From RGIG3159 sp045640565 (GTDB lineage Bacteria; Bacillota; Clostridia; Oscillospirales; Oscillospiraceae), in the NCBI GenBank assembly GCA_045640565.1, contig JAZUFG010000083.1, positions 5,871 to 69,870 of the forward strand: 64,000 nt of DNA, read 5' to 3'. Positions 7,588 to 16,496 of the stretch are shown one piece after another. A program made the translations under genes and the position numbers. Every line of letters begins with the position of its first letter. The stretch's first letter is position 1. The notes beneath the pieces were generated by a model. It was not told the DNA's origin, ran no database searches, and saw only the letters and a list, made by a program, of their open reading frames with translations.

Positions 7588-8514
7588 ATGCCGGGAACAT
7601 TAATTACCCTCGCCGTGATTGCGGCCATCGTCCTGATTTTCATTGTCAGCAACATTCATATCGTGGAACAGTCCAAGGCATATGTCATTGAACGCCTGGG
7701 CGCTTTCCGGGAGGTCTGGCAGGTCGGCCTGCATGTGAAGCTGCCTTTCCTGGACCGCGTATCCAAGAAGGTCTCCCTGAAGGAGCAGGTCCTGGACTAT
7801 CCTCCCCAGCCGGTTATCACGAAGGATAACGTCACCATGCAGATCGATACCGTTGTCTACTTCCAAATTACGGACCCTAAGCTCTATGCTTACGGCGTGG
7901 AACATCCCATGATGGCCATGGAGACACTGACGGCCACTACTCTCCGAAATATCATCGGCGATCTGGAATTGGACCAAACCCTGACCTCCCGCGATGTCAT
8001 CAACACCAAGATGCGGGCTATTCTGGATGAGGCCACAGACCCCTGGGGCATCAAGGTCAACCGGGTGGAGCTGAAGAACATTCTTCCCCCTCAGGATATT
8101 CAGAATTCTATGGAAAAGCAGATGAAGGCCGAGCGTGATCGCCGTCAGGCAATTCTGCAGGCAGAAGGTCAGAAGCGCAGCCAGATCCTGGTTGCCGAAG
8201 GCGAGAAGGAAGCTGCCATTCTGAAGGCTGACGCCGAAAAGCAGGCTGCCATCCTCAAGGCCGAGGCCGAAAAAGAGGCCGCCATTCTGAAGGCAGACGG
8301 CGAGGCCACTGCCATTATGAAGGTCCAGCAGGCCACTGCCGAATCCCTGAAGCTTTTGAATGAAGCTGCCCCGAATGACCAGGTGGTAAAGCTGAAGTCC
8401 CTGGAGGCCATGAAGGATATTGCCAACGGTCAGGCCACCAAGCTGATTATCCCTTCCGAACTGCAGGGCCTTGCCGGTATGGCGGCCGCTGCTGCGGAAA
8501 CGGTCAAGAAGTAA
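7588..8514 (+). CDS. SPFH/Band 7 (stomatin, QmcA-like) membrane protein
   Basis: 308 residues: one N-terminal membrane helix (about 4-22), the SPFH domain (about 25-180; note VIERLGAFREVWQVGLHVKLPFLD and the phrase PPQDIQNSMEKQMKAER), then an Ala/Glu/Lys-rich coiled coil (about 180-250) in which AAILKA(D/E)AEK recurs four times. The family forms large membrane-associated rings linked to protease control and membrane organisation. With nfeD immediately upstream this is the standard pair. The following cidA start touches its stop codon. Confidence 0.93.
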   Translation: MPGTLITLAVIAAIVLIFIVSNIHIVEQSKAYVIERLGAFREVWQVGLHVKLPFLDRVSKKVSLKEQVLDYPPQPVITKDNVTMQIDTVVYFQITDPKLYAYGVEHPMMAMETLTATTLRNIIGDLELDQTLTSRDVINTKMRAILDEATDPWGIKVNRVELKNILPPQDIQNSMEKQMKAERDRRQAILQAEGQKRSQILVAEGEKEAAILKADAEKQAAILKAEAEKEAAILKADGEATAIMKVQQATAESLKLLNEAAPNDQVVKLKSLEAMKDIANGQATKLIIPSELQGLAGMAAAAAETVKK

Positions 8515-8868
8515 ATGAAATATATCCGCCAGTTTTTGATTATCCTTGCGGTATCATTCCTGGGGGAAGCGCTTCATGCGCTTCTCCCCCTTCCCATTCC
8601 GGGGGGAATCTACGGTCTCCTGCTCCTGCTTTTGGCCCTTTGCCTGAAAATCGTCAAGCCGGAGCAGATTCGGGAGACAAGCTCTTTTCTCCTGAAAATC
8701 ATGCCGGTGCTTTTTGTGCCGGCCTGTGTGGGGCTCATCGGTGCTTGGGATTATCTGAAGCCCAAGCTTTGGGCGTATCTCCTGATTTTGCTTATTTCCT
8801 ACTTTCTGGTTTTTGCCGTTTCGGGCTTTGTGGCCCAAAAACTGGGAAAGGGGGAGAAAAAGGAATGA
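8515..8868 (+). CDS. CidA/LrgA-family membrane protein
   Basis: 117 residues with four hydrophobic segments. N-terminal LPLPIPGGIYGLLLLLLALCLKIVKPEQI matches the family signature (P-x-P-G-x-x-x-G-L-x-L-L). CidA/LrgA with LrgB form holin-like or metabolite (pyruvate-type) membrane systems. It starts directly after the SPFH stop and overlaps lrgB by ATGA, so all four genes form an operon. Confidence 0.9.
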   Translation: MKYIRQFLIILAVSFLGEALHALLPLPIPGGIYGLLLLLLALCLKIVKPEQIRETSSFLLKIMPVLFVPACVGLIGAWDYLKPKLWAYLLILLISYFLVFAVSGFVAQKLGKGEKKE

Positions 8869-9551
8869 ATCTGCGGACTTCCGCATATTTTGCGGTGATT
8901 CTGACCCTGGGGACCTGGCTTCTGGGGAGATTTCTTCAGAATAAGCTCAAATCCCCTTTGATGAATCCGATTCTTTTTTCCGTTCTTTCCAGCATCGGCG
9001 TTCTCCTTCTTCTGAAGATCCCCTATGAGGACTATCAGGAGAAGACCGCTTTCATCAGTTGGCTGCTGACTCCGGCCACCGTCTGTCTGGCTCTGCCCCT
9101 TTACGAGCAGCTTCAGGTGCTTAAAAAGCAATGGAAGGCTGTCCTGGGGGGAATCCTTTCCGGCTGCCTTGCCAGCGTTTTCGGCGTTTTTCTTCTCTGC
9201 AAAATCTTTTCCCTCTCTGCGGCAGATACGGCCACTTTGCTTCCCAAATCAGTTACCACCGCCATCTCCATGGAAATATCCGAAGAGCTGGGGGGCATTC
9301 CCTCCCTTACGGCAGCGGTGGTGATCCTGACGGGAATCCTGGGCAATGTTCTTGCGCCGGTTCTCTGCAGATTTCTGAAATTAGAGGACCCCGTTGCCCG
9401 GGGGATCGCTATCGGAAGCGCTTCCCATGCCATCGGCACGGCCAAGGCTCTGGAAATGGGAGAGATAGAGGGGGCCATGTCCGGCCTCTCCATTGCAGTT
9501 TCCGGCTTAATTACGGTCATTCTGGCCCCCTTGGTCATGCTGCTTTATTAA
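8865..9551 (+). CDS. lrgB: LrgB/CidB-family membrane protein
   Basis: 228 residues, many membrane helices. Diagnostic LrgB phrases are ATVCLALPLYEQL, PKSVTTAISMEISEELGG and GSASHAIGTAKALEMGEIEGAMSGLSI. The start at 8865 overlaps the cidA stop and follows AAAAAGGA; an upstream in-frame start at 8640 would lie inside cidA and lacks a ribosome site. Partner of CidA; the pair is linked to murein hydrolase export and, more recently, to pyruvate uptake in other Firmicutes. Confidence 0.92.
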   Translation: MNLRTSAYFAVILTLGTWLLGRFLQNKLKSPLMNPILFSVLSSIGVLLLLKIPYEDYQEKTAFISWLLTPATVCLALPLYEQLQVLKKQWKAVLGGILSGCLASVFGVFLLCKIFSLSAADTATLLPKSVTTAISMEISEELGGIPSLTAAVVILTGILGNVLAPVLCRFLKLEDPVARGIAIGSASHAIGTAKALEMGEIEGAMSGLSIAVSGLITVILAPLVMLLY

Positions 9552-9585
9552 GATGCCTGCTTTTCGCAGGGAAAGGAGTTCTTTT

Positions 9586-11088
9586 ATGACAAAATCCGGC
9601 TATATTCTGGCACTGGATGCAGGAACCACTTCCTGCCGTTCTATCCTCTTCAATAAAAAAGGGGAGATCTGCGCAGTCGCCCAGAAGGAGTTCACTCAAT
9701 TCTTCCCCAAACCGGGTTGGGTCGAGCATGATGCCAACGAAATATGGGAGACGCAGCTTTCCACAGTTCTTGAGGTCATGGAAAAGCAGAATATTGGTGC
9801 AGACCAGATCGTGGGGATCGGTATTACCAACCAGCGGGAGACCACGGTCCTTTGGGATAAAGAGACCGGCGAGCCCGTCTGTCATGCCATTGTCTGGCAG
9901 TGCCGCAGAACCTCGGAATATTGCGATTCCTTAAAGGAAAAGGGCTTGACGGAGAAAATCCGGAGGAAAACAGGCTTGGTGATCGATGCCTATTTTTCCG
10001 GGACAAAGATTCGCTGGATCCTCCAAAATGTGCCCGGCGCAAAGGAAAAGGTCGAGCGGGGAGAGCTCCTTTTCGGAACGGTGGAAACCTGGCTGATTTG
10101 GAAGCTTACAGGGGGCAAGGTCCATGCCACGGATTATTCCAATGCCTCCCGGACCATGCTTTATAATATCAACAGTCTGAACTGGGACTCGGAAATCCTG
10201 GAAGAACTGGAAATTCCGGCCTCTCTCCTGCCTGAGGTCCGGCCCTCCTCCGGCGTTTTCGGCCTGACGGATCCTGCTCTCTTCGGCAGGGAGATTCCCA
10301 TCGCCGGCGCAGCGGGGGACCAGCAGTGCGCCCTTTTTGGCCAGACCTGCTTCCATGCGGGGGATGCCAAGAACACCTATGGAACCGGCGCCTTCCTTTT
10401 GATGAATACCGGGGAAAAACCCGTATATTCCGAAAACGGCCTGGTGACTACCATCGCCTGGGGGATCGGGGATAAGGTCTATTACGCATTGGAGGGCTCC
10501 GTTTTTGTGGCCGGAGCCGCTATTAAGTGGCTGCGGGATGAACTGGGCTTGATCGCCTCCGCAAAAGAGACCCAGGCTATGGCCGAATCCGTGGAGGACA
10601 GCAATGGCTGCTATTTGGTTCCTGCCTTCACCGGTTTAGGCGCCCCCTATTGGAATCAGGATGCCCGCGGTACCGTTGTGGGGCTGACCCGGGGTGTCAA
10701 TAAGAACCATTTTGTCCGTGCGGCCCTGGAGTCCATTGCTTTCCAGGTGAATGACCTTTTAGACGCCATGCAGGCAGATGCGGGGGTTGCCATGGCTGCT
10801 CTCAATGTGGATGGCGGCGCTGCGGCAAATGATTTTTTGCTGCAGACCCAGGCCGACATCTCTCATGCGAAAGTGATTCGCCCCTCCTGCGTGGAGACTA
10901 CCGCTCTGGGCGCTGCTTATCTGGCAGGTCTGGCGGTGGGCTATTGGGAAAGCCCGGAGGAATTGGCTGCCTATCGCTCTCTGGAGCGGGACTTCACGCC
11001 CCAAATGGACGAGAGCTGTCGGGAAGAGAAGCTGAAGGGTTGGAAGCGGGCAGTTGCCTGTGCCGAATTCTGGGCGAAAGAAGGATAA
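9586..11088 (+). CDS. glpK: Glycerol kinase
   Basis: 500 residues, the full FGGY-kinase length. Phosphorylates glycerol with ATP to sn-glycerol 3-phosphate in the cytosol. Seen: the N-terminal phosphate loop LDAGTTSCRSILF, GITNQRETTVLWDKETGEPVCHAIVWQCRRT with the Arg-Glu pair that binds glycerol, and the C-terminal ATP-site motifs NTYGTGAFLLMNTG and VDGGAAANDFLLQTQADI. GAAAGGAG precedes the ATG at 9586. It lies 34 bases after lrgB; no glpF or glpD is in the window. Confidence 0.95.
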   Translation: MTKSGYILALDAGTTSCRSILFNKKGEICAVAQKEFTQFFPKPGWVEHDANEIWETQLSTVLEVMEKQNIGADQIVGIGITNQRETTVLWDKETGEPVCHAIVWQCRRTSEYCDSLKEKGLTEKIRRKTGLVIDAYFSGTKIRWILQNVPGAKEKVERGELLFGTVETWLIWKLTGGKVHATDYSNASRTMLYNINSLNWDSEILEELEIPASLLPEVRPSSGVFGLTDPALFGREIPIAGAAGDQQCALFGQTCFHAGDAKNTYGTGAFLLMNTGEKPVYSENGLVTTIAWGIGDKVYYALEGSVFVAGAAIKWLRDELGLIASAKETQAMAESVEDSNGCYLVPAFTGLGAPYWNQDARGTVVGLTRGVNKNHFVRAALESIAFQVNDLLDAMQADAGVAMAALNVDGGAAANDFLLQTQADISHAKVIRPSCVETTALGAAYLAGLAVGYWESPEELAAYRSLERDFTPQMDESCREEKLKGWKRAVACAEFWAKEG

Positions 11089-11133
11089 TAGAAATAACAG
11101 GAAACGCGGGCTTCAGCCTGCGCGGACAAAAGG

Positions 11134-11173
11134 AAAGACCTCCTTAGGGTGAAGAGCCCTGAAGGAGGTCTTT
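11134..11173. terminator. Bidirectional terminator between glpK and glyA
   Basis: Arms 11134-11145 and 11162-11173 (AAAGACCTCCTT with complement) plus an inner AGGG/CCCT pair; A-run on one side and T-run on the other serve both convergent genes. Confidence 0.85.
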
Positions 11174-11227
11174 TACTGCGCTATGAAAGCGCGGAACTAT
11201 CAGAATTGTCTCTTGAAAGAGCTGCGA

Positions 11228-12469
11228 TCAAAGGTCAGGGTAAAGGGGGAAACGGCGGCAGAGATCCAAAGTCTGCTCCTTCACCGAAGAGACGGCAGCT
11301 TCGCCCTCTTCCACCAGGCGGGCGATCATGCCGCCCAATTGGGTCATTTCGGCTTCCTTGAGGCCCCGGGTGGTCACGGCCGGGCTGCCGAAACGGACGC
11401 CGGACGCCAGCTTTACGGGCTGGGTATCAAAGGGGATGGCATTCTTGTTGGCAGTAATGTTGGCCCGATCCAGCAGATCCTGAACCTCTGCGCCGGTCTT
11501 GCCCTTGCTCATCACATCAGCCAGCATCAGGTGGTTGTCCGTTCCGCCGGAAACCAGGCGGATCCCATGCTCTGTGAGAGCCTTCGCCAGGGCTGCGGCA
11601 TTCTTGATGACCTGCTCCTGATAGGCCTTGAATTCGGGTTTTAAAGCCTCACCGAAGGCCACGGCCTTGCCGGCAATGATATGCATCAATGGGCCGCCCT
11701 GACTTCCGGGGAAGACAGCGGAGTCAATCTTTTTCGCATATTCCTCTTTGCAGAGGACGATGGCGCCACGGGGCCCCCGCAGGGTCTTGTGGGTAGTGGT
11801 GGTGACGAAGTCGGCATAGGGGACCGGACTGGGATGGAGGCCTGCGGCGACCAGCCCCGCGATGTGAGCCATGTCCACCATGAGATAGGCACCTACCTGA
11901 TCTGCAATTTCCCGCATTTTTGAAAAATCAATGACCCGGGGATATGCTGAGGCCCCGGCGATGATCAGCTTAGGCTGATTTTTCTCTGCGGCTTCCAGAA
12001 CCTTTTCATAGTTTATGGTTTCTGTTTCGGGATCCACACCGTAGAAAGTGGCATTGAAATACTTGCCGGAGATGGAAGCCTTGGAGCCGTGGGTCAGATG
12101 CCCGCCGTGGCTCAGGTCCATGCCCATGATGGTATCGCCGGGCTTTAGAGCGGCAAGATAGACTGCCATATTCGCCTGGGAACCGGAGTGGGACTGCACA
12201 TTGGCGTGGTCAGCGCCGAAGAGTTTTTTTGCCCGCTCAATGGCTAGGCTTTCCACCTCGTCCACAAATTCGCAGCCGCCGTAATAGCGCGCACCGGGAT
12301 AGCCCTCTGCATACTTGTTGGTCAGATGGCTGCCCATGGCCTGCATGACCGCGGGGCTGACAAAGTTTTCGGAGGCAATGATCTCCAGATGGTCTCTCTG
12401 CCGCTGCAGTTCTCTCTGCATGGAGGCATAGATCTCCGGATCCTCCTGACGGATAATTTCATAACTCAT
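11228..12469 (-). CDS. glyA: Serine hydroxymethyltransferase
   Basis: 413 residues, the normal bacterial length. A PLP enzyme that interconverts serine and glycine, charging tetrahydrofolate with a one-carbon unit. Seen: IIASENFVSPAVM, YAEGYPGARYYGG, the active-site lysine in VTTTTHKTLRGPRGA, and GGTDNHLMLADV. Ribosome site AAGGGGG upstream of ATG. It follows a ThyX-like gene after 26 bases and probably shares its promoter, a sensible pairing because both families touch folate and thymidylate. A C-terminal trim is not seen. Confidence 0.96.
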   Translation of the reverse strand: MSYEIIRQEDPEIYASMQRELQRQRDHLEIIASENFVSPAVMQAMGSHLTNKYAEGYPGARYYGGCEFVDEVESLAIERAKKLFGADHANVQSHSGSQANMAVYLAALKPGDTIMGMDLSHGGHLTHGSKASISGKYFNATFYGVDPETETINYEKVLEAAEKNQPKLIIAGASAYPRVIDFSKMREIADQVGAYLMVDMAHIAGLVAAGLHPSPVPYADFVTTTTHKTLRGPRGAIVLCKEEYAKKIDSAVFPGSQGGPLMHIIAGKAVAFGEALKPEFKAYQEQVIKNAAALAKALTEHGIRLVSGGTDNHLMLADVMSKGKTGAEVQDLLDRANITANKNAIPFDTQPVKLASGVRFGSPAVTTRGLKEAEMTQLGGMIARLVEEGEAAVSSVKEQTLDLCRRFPLYPDL

Positions 12470-12495
12470 GGAAAAACCCCCTTCCTAGGGATAGA

Positions 12496-13092
12496 TTATT
12501 CTTCTTCGCCCACTCCGGTCAGTTCCAGAAAATGGGGCAGGCTTTCGCACCAGTCACAAAAGATGTGCCATTCCTTCAGCTTATGGTGCCTGCGCTGATT
12601 GTACATGGTTTTGAGCTGCTGATAATTGGTGGTCATGGTGGCGCCCAGGCAGAAACCGCAGGGCAGGGAAGCTACCAGGCCTCGCCAGGCCTCTGTCCTC
12701 CCGGGGGCATCCTCCGGCATAGCCAGGTAATCCTGCACTTTTCGGGAGAGGATGCTGAGGATTTCCGGATCTGTTTCCGGAACGCACTGGTTAGACACAT
12801 CAAACTTCAAAAGGCAGTGCATGGTGGACTGGGAAGAAACAAAATCAAACCAATGATAACGCTGGGCCTGCTTCCACCAATAGAGGGGAGCGGTCACATC
12901 CAGATGGACCAGAATTCCCTTCAGATAATTGTCGTGGCCTTCACCGGCATGGGTATTGCCGAGCTTGCTTGCCCGGCGGAAATCCTTTTCTTCACAGTCG
13001 GATTCATCAATTACCGTGCGCATAGGATTGCCGGAAGCCTTCACAGCCCGTTCCAAACCGTATACTTCACTGTTTGAAATTTTGAACTCCAT
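12496..13092 (-). CDS. ThyX-like (FAD-dependent thymidylate synthase superfamily) protein of unknown activity
   Basis: 198 residues. The stretch YWWKQAQRYHWFDFVSSQSTMH (about 71-92) has the position and style of the ThyX motif, in which R-H-R is followed by Ser-rich substrate residues, but the canonical RHRxxSxNExSxRY is not present. The N-terminal SEVYGLERAVKASGNPM and the C-terminal TTNYQQLKTMYNQRRHHKLKEW occur in Firmicute and phage proteins of this type as I remember them. It is probably not a working ThyX. ATG at 13092 is chosen because GGGGGTG precedes it; the frame is open upstream to 13146 with no such site. Confidence 0.6.
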   Translation of the reverse strand: MEFKISNSEVYGLERAVKASGNPMRTVIDESDCEEKDFRRASKLGNTHAGEGHDNYLKGILVHLDVTAPLYWWKQAQRYHWFDFVSSQSTMHCLLKFDVSNQCVPETDPEILSILSRKVQDYLAMPEDAPGRTEAWRGLVASLPCGFCLGATMTTNYQQLKTMYNQRRHHKLKEWHIFCDWCESLPHFLELTGVGEEE

Positions 13093-13117
13093 AATAACAC
13101 CCCCAATTAACCTTGTC

Positions 13118-13146
13118 ATCTTACTATAAAGCCTATTTTTTGTCAA
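13118..13146 (-). promoter_or_regulatory. Promoter of the ThyX-like/glyA unit
   Basis: On the minus strand: -35 TTGACA (13141-13146), 17-bp spacer, -10 TAAGAT (13118-13123). Confidence 0.75.
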
Positions 13147-13147
13147 G

Positions 13148-13164
13148 TATGACCGAAAGTCATA
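13148..13164. promoter_or_regulatory. Inverted repeat TATGAC-N5-GTCATA
   Basis: Perfect 6-bp arms directly upstream of the minus-strand -35 box; a candidate operator between the divergent ThyX-like and MATE genes. Confidence 0.4.
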
Positions 13165-13251
13165 GATTCTTGATTTCCGGAAAAGAACTACCGTTTTGGG
13201 AAAAAGTGTGATATACTATTCGGGTATTTTTTAAGAAAGATCAAACGAACC

Positions 13252-14640
13252 ATGAAGAATGAATCTAAAAAAGAACTTTTTGAAAGTAAACCCGTAGGGG
13301 CTGCCATTCTGACCCTGGCAATTCCCACGATCATCAGTCAGCTGATCAGTGTTATTTATAATATTGCAGATACTTTTTATGTGGGACGGACCGGCAATCC
13401 CTATATGATCGCGGCAGTCTCCCTCTCCCTGCCGCTTTTCCTGATGACCATTGCCTTTGCCAATCTTTTCGGTATTGGCGGCGGCAGTATGCTCGCAAGG
13501 CTTATGGGAGCGGGGAAGGAGGAAAGTGCCAAATCCGTTTCCTCCTTCAGTTTTTACGGCGCCCTGGTACTCTCACTCATCTATTCCCTCCTGGTTTTCC
13601 TCTTCCGGAAGCCTCTGCTGCTCCTGCTGGGCGCTTCGGAGAATACCGTAGAGTACGCGCTGCAGTACACCAATTGGGTCGTGATTTTGGGAACGCCCTT
13701 TGTGGTCCTCTCCGCAGTTCTCTCCCATCTGCTTCGGAATGCGGGCTATTCCCGTCAGGCAGGCTGGGGGCTTTCCGGCGGCGGGGTTCTGAATATTATT
13801 CTGGACCCGCTTTTCATGTTTGTCCTCTTCCCCAAGGGGCAGGAGGTAAGAGCGGCCGCAGTGGCCACCTTTATCTCCAATGCTGCGGCATTTTTCTTCC
13901 TTTTGATTGTCCTCATCAGGCTCTCTGCCAAGTCACCCCTCGCTGTGGAACCTGCCAGTCTGAAGGGGCTGAAAAGAAGAGATGCTTTGGAGGTCTTTTC
14001 CGTCGGGATTCCCTCTGCTATTCTTCCCGGACTCTTTGACCTTGCCAATATTATCCTGAATTCCTCCATGGCTGCCCATGGGGATCTGGAGCTTGCGGCA
14101 ATCGGTATTGTCATGAAGGTGGAGCGTCTTCCCAATGCCATCGGGATCGGTATCAGTCAGGGAATGCTTCCTCTTGTGGCCTATAATTTCACTTCCGGCA
14201 ATCATGAGCGGATGAAGGCTGTGATTTCCAAGGCGAGAAAGATGGGCGTCATCACGGCTTTTATCTGTGTGGTCATATTTGAATTGCTGGCAGCCCCCAT
14301 GGTGGGAATATTCCTGGATGGAAGCGATCAGACAGCTTTGACGGCTTTAGCTATGGCCGTAACCTTCCTGCGGATTCGCTCGGCGGCCTCTCCCTTCCAG
14401 TTCCTGAATTATCATACATCCTTCTCCATGCAGGCGATGGGCGACGGCAAGGGGACCATCATTCATGCATTTGGGAGGATCCTCGCTTTTTATATTCCGT
14501 TTATGTATCTTTTCGATTTCCTTTGGGGCACCTTCGGGCTTTGCCTTGCTCTTCCCGTGGGGGAGGCATGTGCAGATATCCTTGCTCTTTGCCTCCTGAA
14601 GCACGGCCTCAATAAAAATTTATCCGGAAAGGAATATTGA
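13252..14640 (+). CDS. MATE-family efflux transporter
   Basis: 462 residues with twelve predicted membrane helices. Two MatE halves are visible: the first opens with AILTLAIPTIISQLISVIYNIADTFYVGR, the second near residue 245 with FSVGIPSAILPGLFDLANIILNS and continues GISQGMLPLVAYNFTSGN. It exports cationic compounds or drugs using a Na+ or H+ gradient; the substrate cannot be told. A -10 box TATACT is at 13212-13217 with no clear -35. The PHP gene follows within three bases. Confidence 0.92.
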   Translation: MKNESKKELFESKPVGAAILTLAIPTIISQLISVIYNIADTFYVGRTGNPYMIAAVSLSLPLFLMTIAFANLFGIGGGSMLARLMGAGKEESAKSVSSFSFYGALVLSLIYSLLVFLFRKPLLLLLGASENTVEYALQYTNWVVILGTPFVVLSAVLSHLLRNAGYSRQAGWGLSGGGVLNIILDPLFMFVLFPKGQEVRAAAVATFISNAAAFFFLLIVLIRLSAKSPLAVEPASLKGLKRRDALEVFSVGIPSAILPGLFDLANIILNSSMAAHGDLELAAIGIVMKVERLPNAIGIGISQGMLPLVAYNFTSGNHERMKAVISKARKMGVITAFICVVIFELLAAPMVGIFLDGSDQTALTALAMAVTFLRIRSAASPFQFLNYHTSFSMQAMGDGKGTIIHAFGRILAFYIPFMYLFDFLWGTFGLCLALPVGEACADILALCLLKHGLNKNLSGKEY

Positions 14641-14642
14641 TC

Positions 14643-15677
14643 ATGCGAATCGACTTGCTTCCATCAGAAAAAAAGGTCTATAAGGCAAATTTGCATACAC
14701 ATTCTAATCTTTCAGACGGAAAACTGACACCCAAGGAGCTGCGGGATGCCTATCGGGGACATGGCTACAGCGTTCTTGCCATTACGGATCATGAATTCTG
14801 CGTGGACCACAGTGACCTGAACTGCGAGGATTTCCTTTTGCTGACGGGCTATGAGCTCCAGATCGTGGATCCTGTCCGTCCCCGGAGAGCCAATCAGAAA
14901 TGCTGCCATGTTTGTCTGCTTTCCAAGGATCCCCATGATTTCAAGCATGTTTATTTCAGCCCCAATGCCTACGATCTGCGCCGCTTGTGCCATATCCCGG
15001 AGGAGATCCCCAACATGAAATATGTAGGGGAGCCCTTTGTGGAGAAGTATTACGATGTGGATCTGATCAACGAAGTGGCGCGGCTGGCAAAGGAGAACAA
15101 TTATCTGATCGCCTATAACCATCCTACCTGGTCCCTGGAGGAGTATCCCACCTATTCCAAGCTGCGGGGATTTTATGCCATGGAGATTTATAATAACGAC
15201 TGCAACCAGCTGGGTATGGATGAGTATAATCCTGCGGTCTATGACTGTATGCTGCGCAGCGGCGCCAGGCTGGGCTGTATCGCTGCGGATGATGCCCATT
15301 ACGGTCATCCCATGGGGGATCCCCTCTGTGATCTCTTCGGCGGTTGGACGATGATCTGGTCCGAAAGTCTGGAGTACGGCAAAATCATGGAAGCGCTGGA
15401 AAAGGGAGATTTCTATGCCTCCACCGGCCCGGAGATCAAGGCCCTCTATCTCAAAGACGGAGAGGTTCATGTGGAGACCTCCGATGCCCGTTCCATTGCT
15501 CTCACCACCGGCGGCAGAAGGGCTTGCCTTGTGAAGGCAAGAGAGGGAGAATTCGTGCATGAGGCCGTATTCCCCCTTGCGGCTGATGATGGCTATATCC
15601 GCATCACCGTCAAGGATTGGCAGGGACGCCCTGCAAATTCCCGGGCCTACTTCACGGATGAATTTGAATGCAAGTAA
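14643..15677 (+). CDS. PHP-domain phosphoesterase-like protein
   Basis: 344 residues. The N-terminal PHP metal site is clear: ANLHTHSNLSDGKLTPKEL (H-x-H and D-G), then VLAITDHEF. Later metal ligands sit in YNHPTW and ADDAHYGHP. This arrangement is typical of the PHP family of phosphatases and nucleases; the C-terminal 80 residues look like a small beta domain. Substrate unknown. Start at 14643 is preferred over TTG at 14637 because GGAAAGGAA precedes it. Coupled to the MATE gene. Confidence 0.85.
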   Translation: MRIDLLPSEKKVYKANLHTHSNLSDGKLTPKELRDAYRGHGYSVLAITDHEFCVDHSDLNCEDFLLLTGYELQIVDPVRPRRANQKCCHVCLLSKDPHDFKHVYFSPNAYDLRRLCHIPEEIPNMKYVGEPFVEKYYDVDLINEVARLAKENNYLIAYNHPTWSLEEYPTYSKLRGFYAMEIYNNDCNQLGMDEYNPAVYDCMLRSGARLGCIAADDAHYGHPMGDPLCDLFGGWTMIWSESLEYGKIMEALEKGDFYASTGPEIKALYLKDGEVHVETSDARSIALTTGGRRACLVKAREGEFVHEAVFPLAADDGYIRITVKDWQGRPANSRAYFTDEFECK

Positions 15678-15737
15678 AGATAAAAAAAGCTCCCCGGCGA
15701 TTGCCTCGTGGCGATAAGGAAGTATTTTGACAGAACA

Positions 15738-15774
15738 AACCCACCGAAGAGGATAAACACTTCTTCGGTGGGTT
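15738..15774. terminator. Bidirectional terminator
   Basis: 13-bp arms 15738-15750 and 15762-15774 (AACCCACCGAAGA and complement), then ATCTTTTAG. Separates PHP gene from the convergent phosphatase gene. Confidence 0.8.
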
Positions 15775-15802
15775 ATCTTTTAGTTCGACATACTGGGATT
15801 TT

Positions 15803-16444
15803 TCAAAGCAAATCATATTGGTATATTTTGCAGCAATCCAGAGCGTCATTATACTGGAATTCAACAATCAACGGCATTTTTCCCTTTATTTCTTCAAAAG
15901 AATCATATCCAAAGGAGCTGTCATAAAAATTCAGAATTGTACTTAATGCCGTCCCATGCCCGCCGATAACAATTTGTTGCCCTTTGTGTTTCTGAATTAA
16001 GTCCTGCAAAGCCGCGATATTTCTCTCCTGCACTTCTTTTAGGCATTCACCGCCAGGAAGCTTGTACGAAAAATCGTGCCATTGATTTTGAGAGAACGAA
16101 ATGAAGTCGTCAATCCATCCATTGCCAACCTTTCTCTCCCGAAATGCATCATTCAGTTCAATATCAAGCCCAGCGGAATCAGCAAAGTCTTTGATGGTGT
16201 CAATTGCGCGCTTAAATAGACTTGAAACTACAATGTCAATATTTTTTTCTTTCAGAAATTGTGTAACCAGTTTCCTGTCATTCAATCCTTTGGACGATAA
16301 TTCCCGAGCAGCATCATCATGGTTATGATAGTTTGGCTCTGCATGCCGCACATAAAAGACTGTTGTCAATGTTTTCACTACCTCAAATTCTAATTTATCT
16401 GCACGTTTAACGAGCATCGGATTTTGCCGTACAAAATCCATCAT
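15803..16444 (-). CDS. Histidine phosphatase-family protein
   Basis: 213 residues. VFYVRHAEPN (28-37) is the phosphohistidine RHG-type motif; the second half holds GGHGTALS with the acid/base histidine. Phosphoglycerate-mutase superfamily; substrate unknown. The family's usual N-terminus (MTTVFYVRHAEP) corresponds to an internal TTG at 16369, but the ATG at 16444 has AAGGAAG nine bases ahead, so the longer form, with 25 extra residues, is listed. The gene is clearly more AT-rich than its neighbours, uses AAT and ATT codons heavily and stands apart, all consistent with recent acquisition. Confidence 0.83.
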   Translation of the reverse strand: MMDFVRQNPMLVKRADKLEFEVVKTLTTVFYVRHAEPNYHNHDDAARELSSKGLNDRKLVTQFLKEKNIDIVVSSLFKRAIDTIKDFADSAGLDIELNDAFRERKVGNGWIDDFISFSQNQWHDFSYKLPGGECLKEVQERNIAALQDLIQKHKGQQIVIGGHGTALSTILNFYDSSFGYDSFEEIKGKMPLIVEFQYNDALDCCKIYQYDLL

Positions 16445-16496
16445 CCGAAAATACTTCCTTATCCACCCGAAAGTATCGATTCGCCGGGGTTTTTTA

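Noticed and set aside
8200..8300. Tandem DNA repeat
   Set aside because: It codes for the AAILKA(D/E)AEK coiled-coil repeats of the SPFH protein and is normal for the family.
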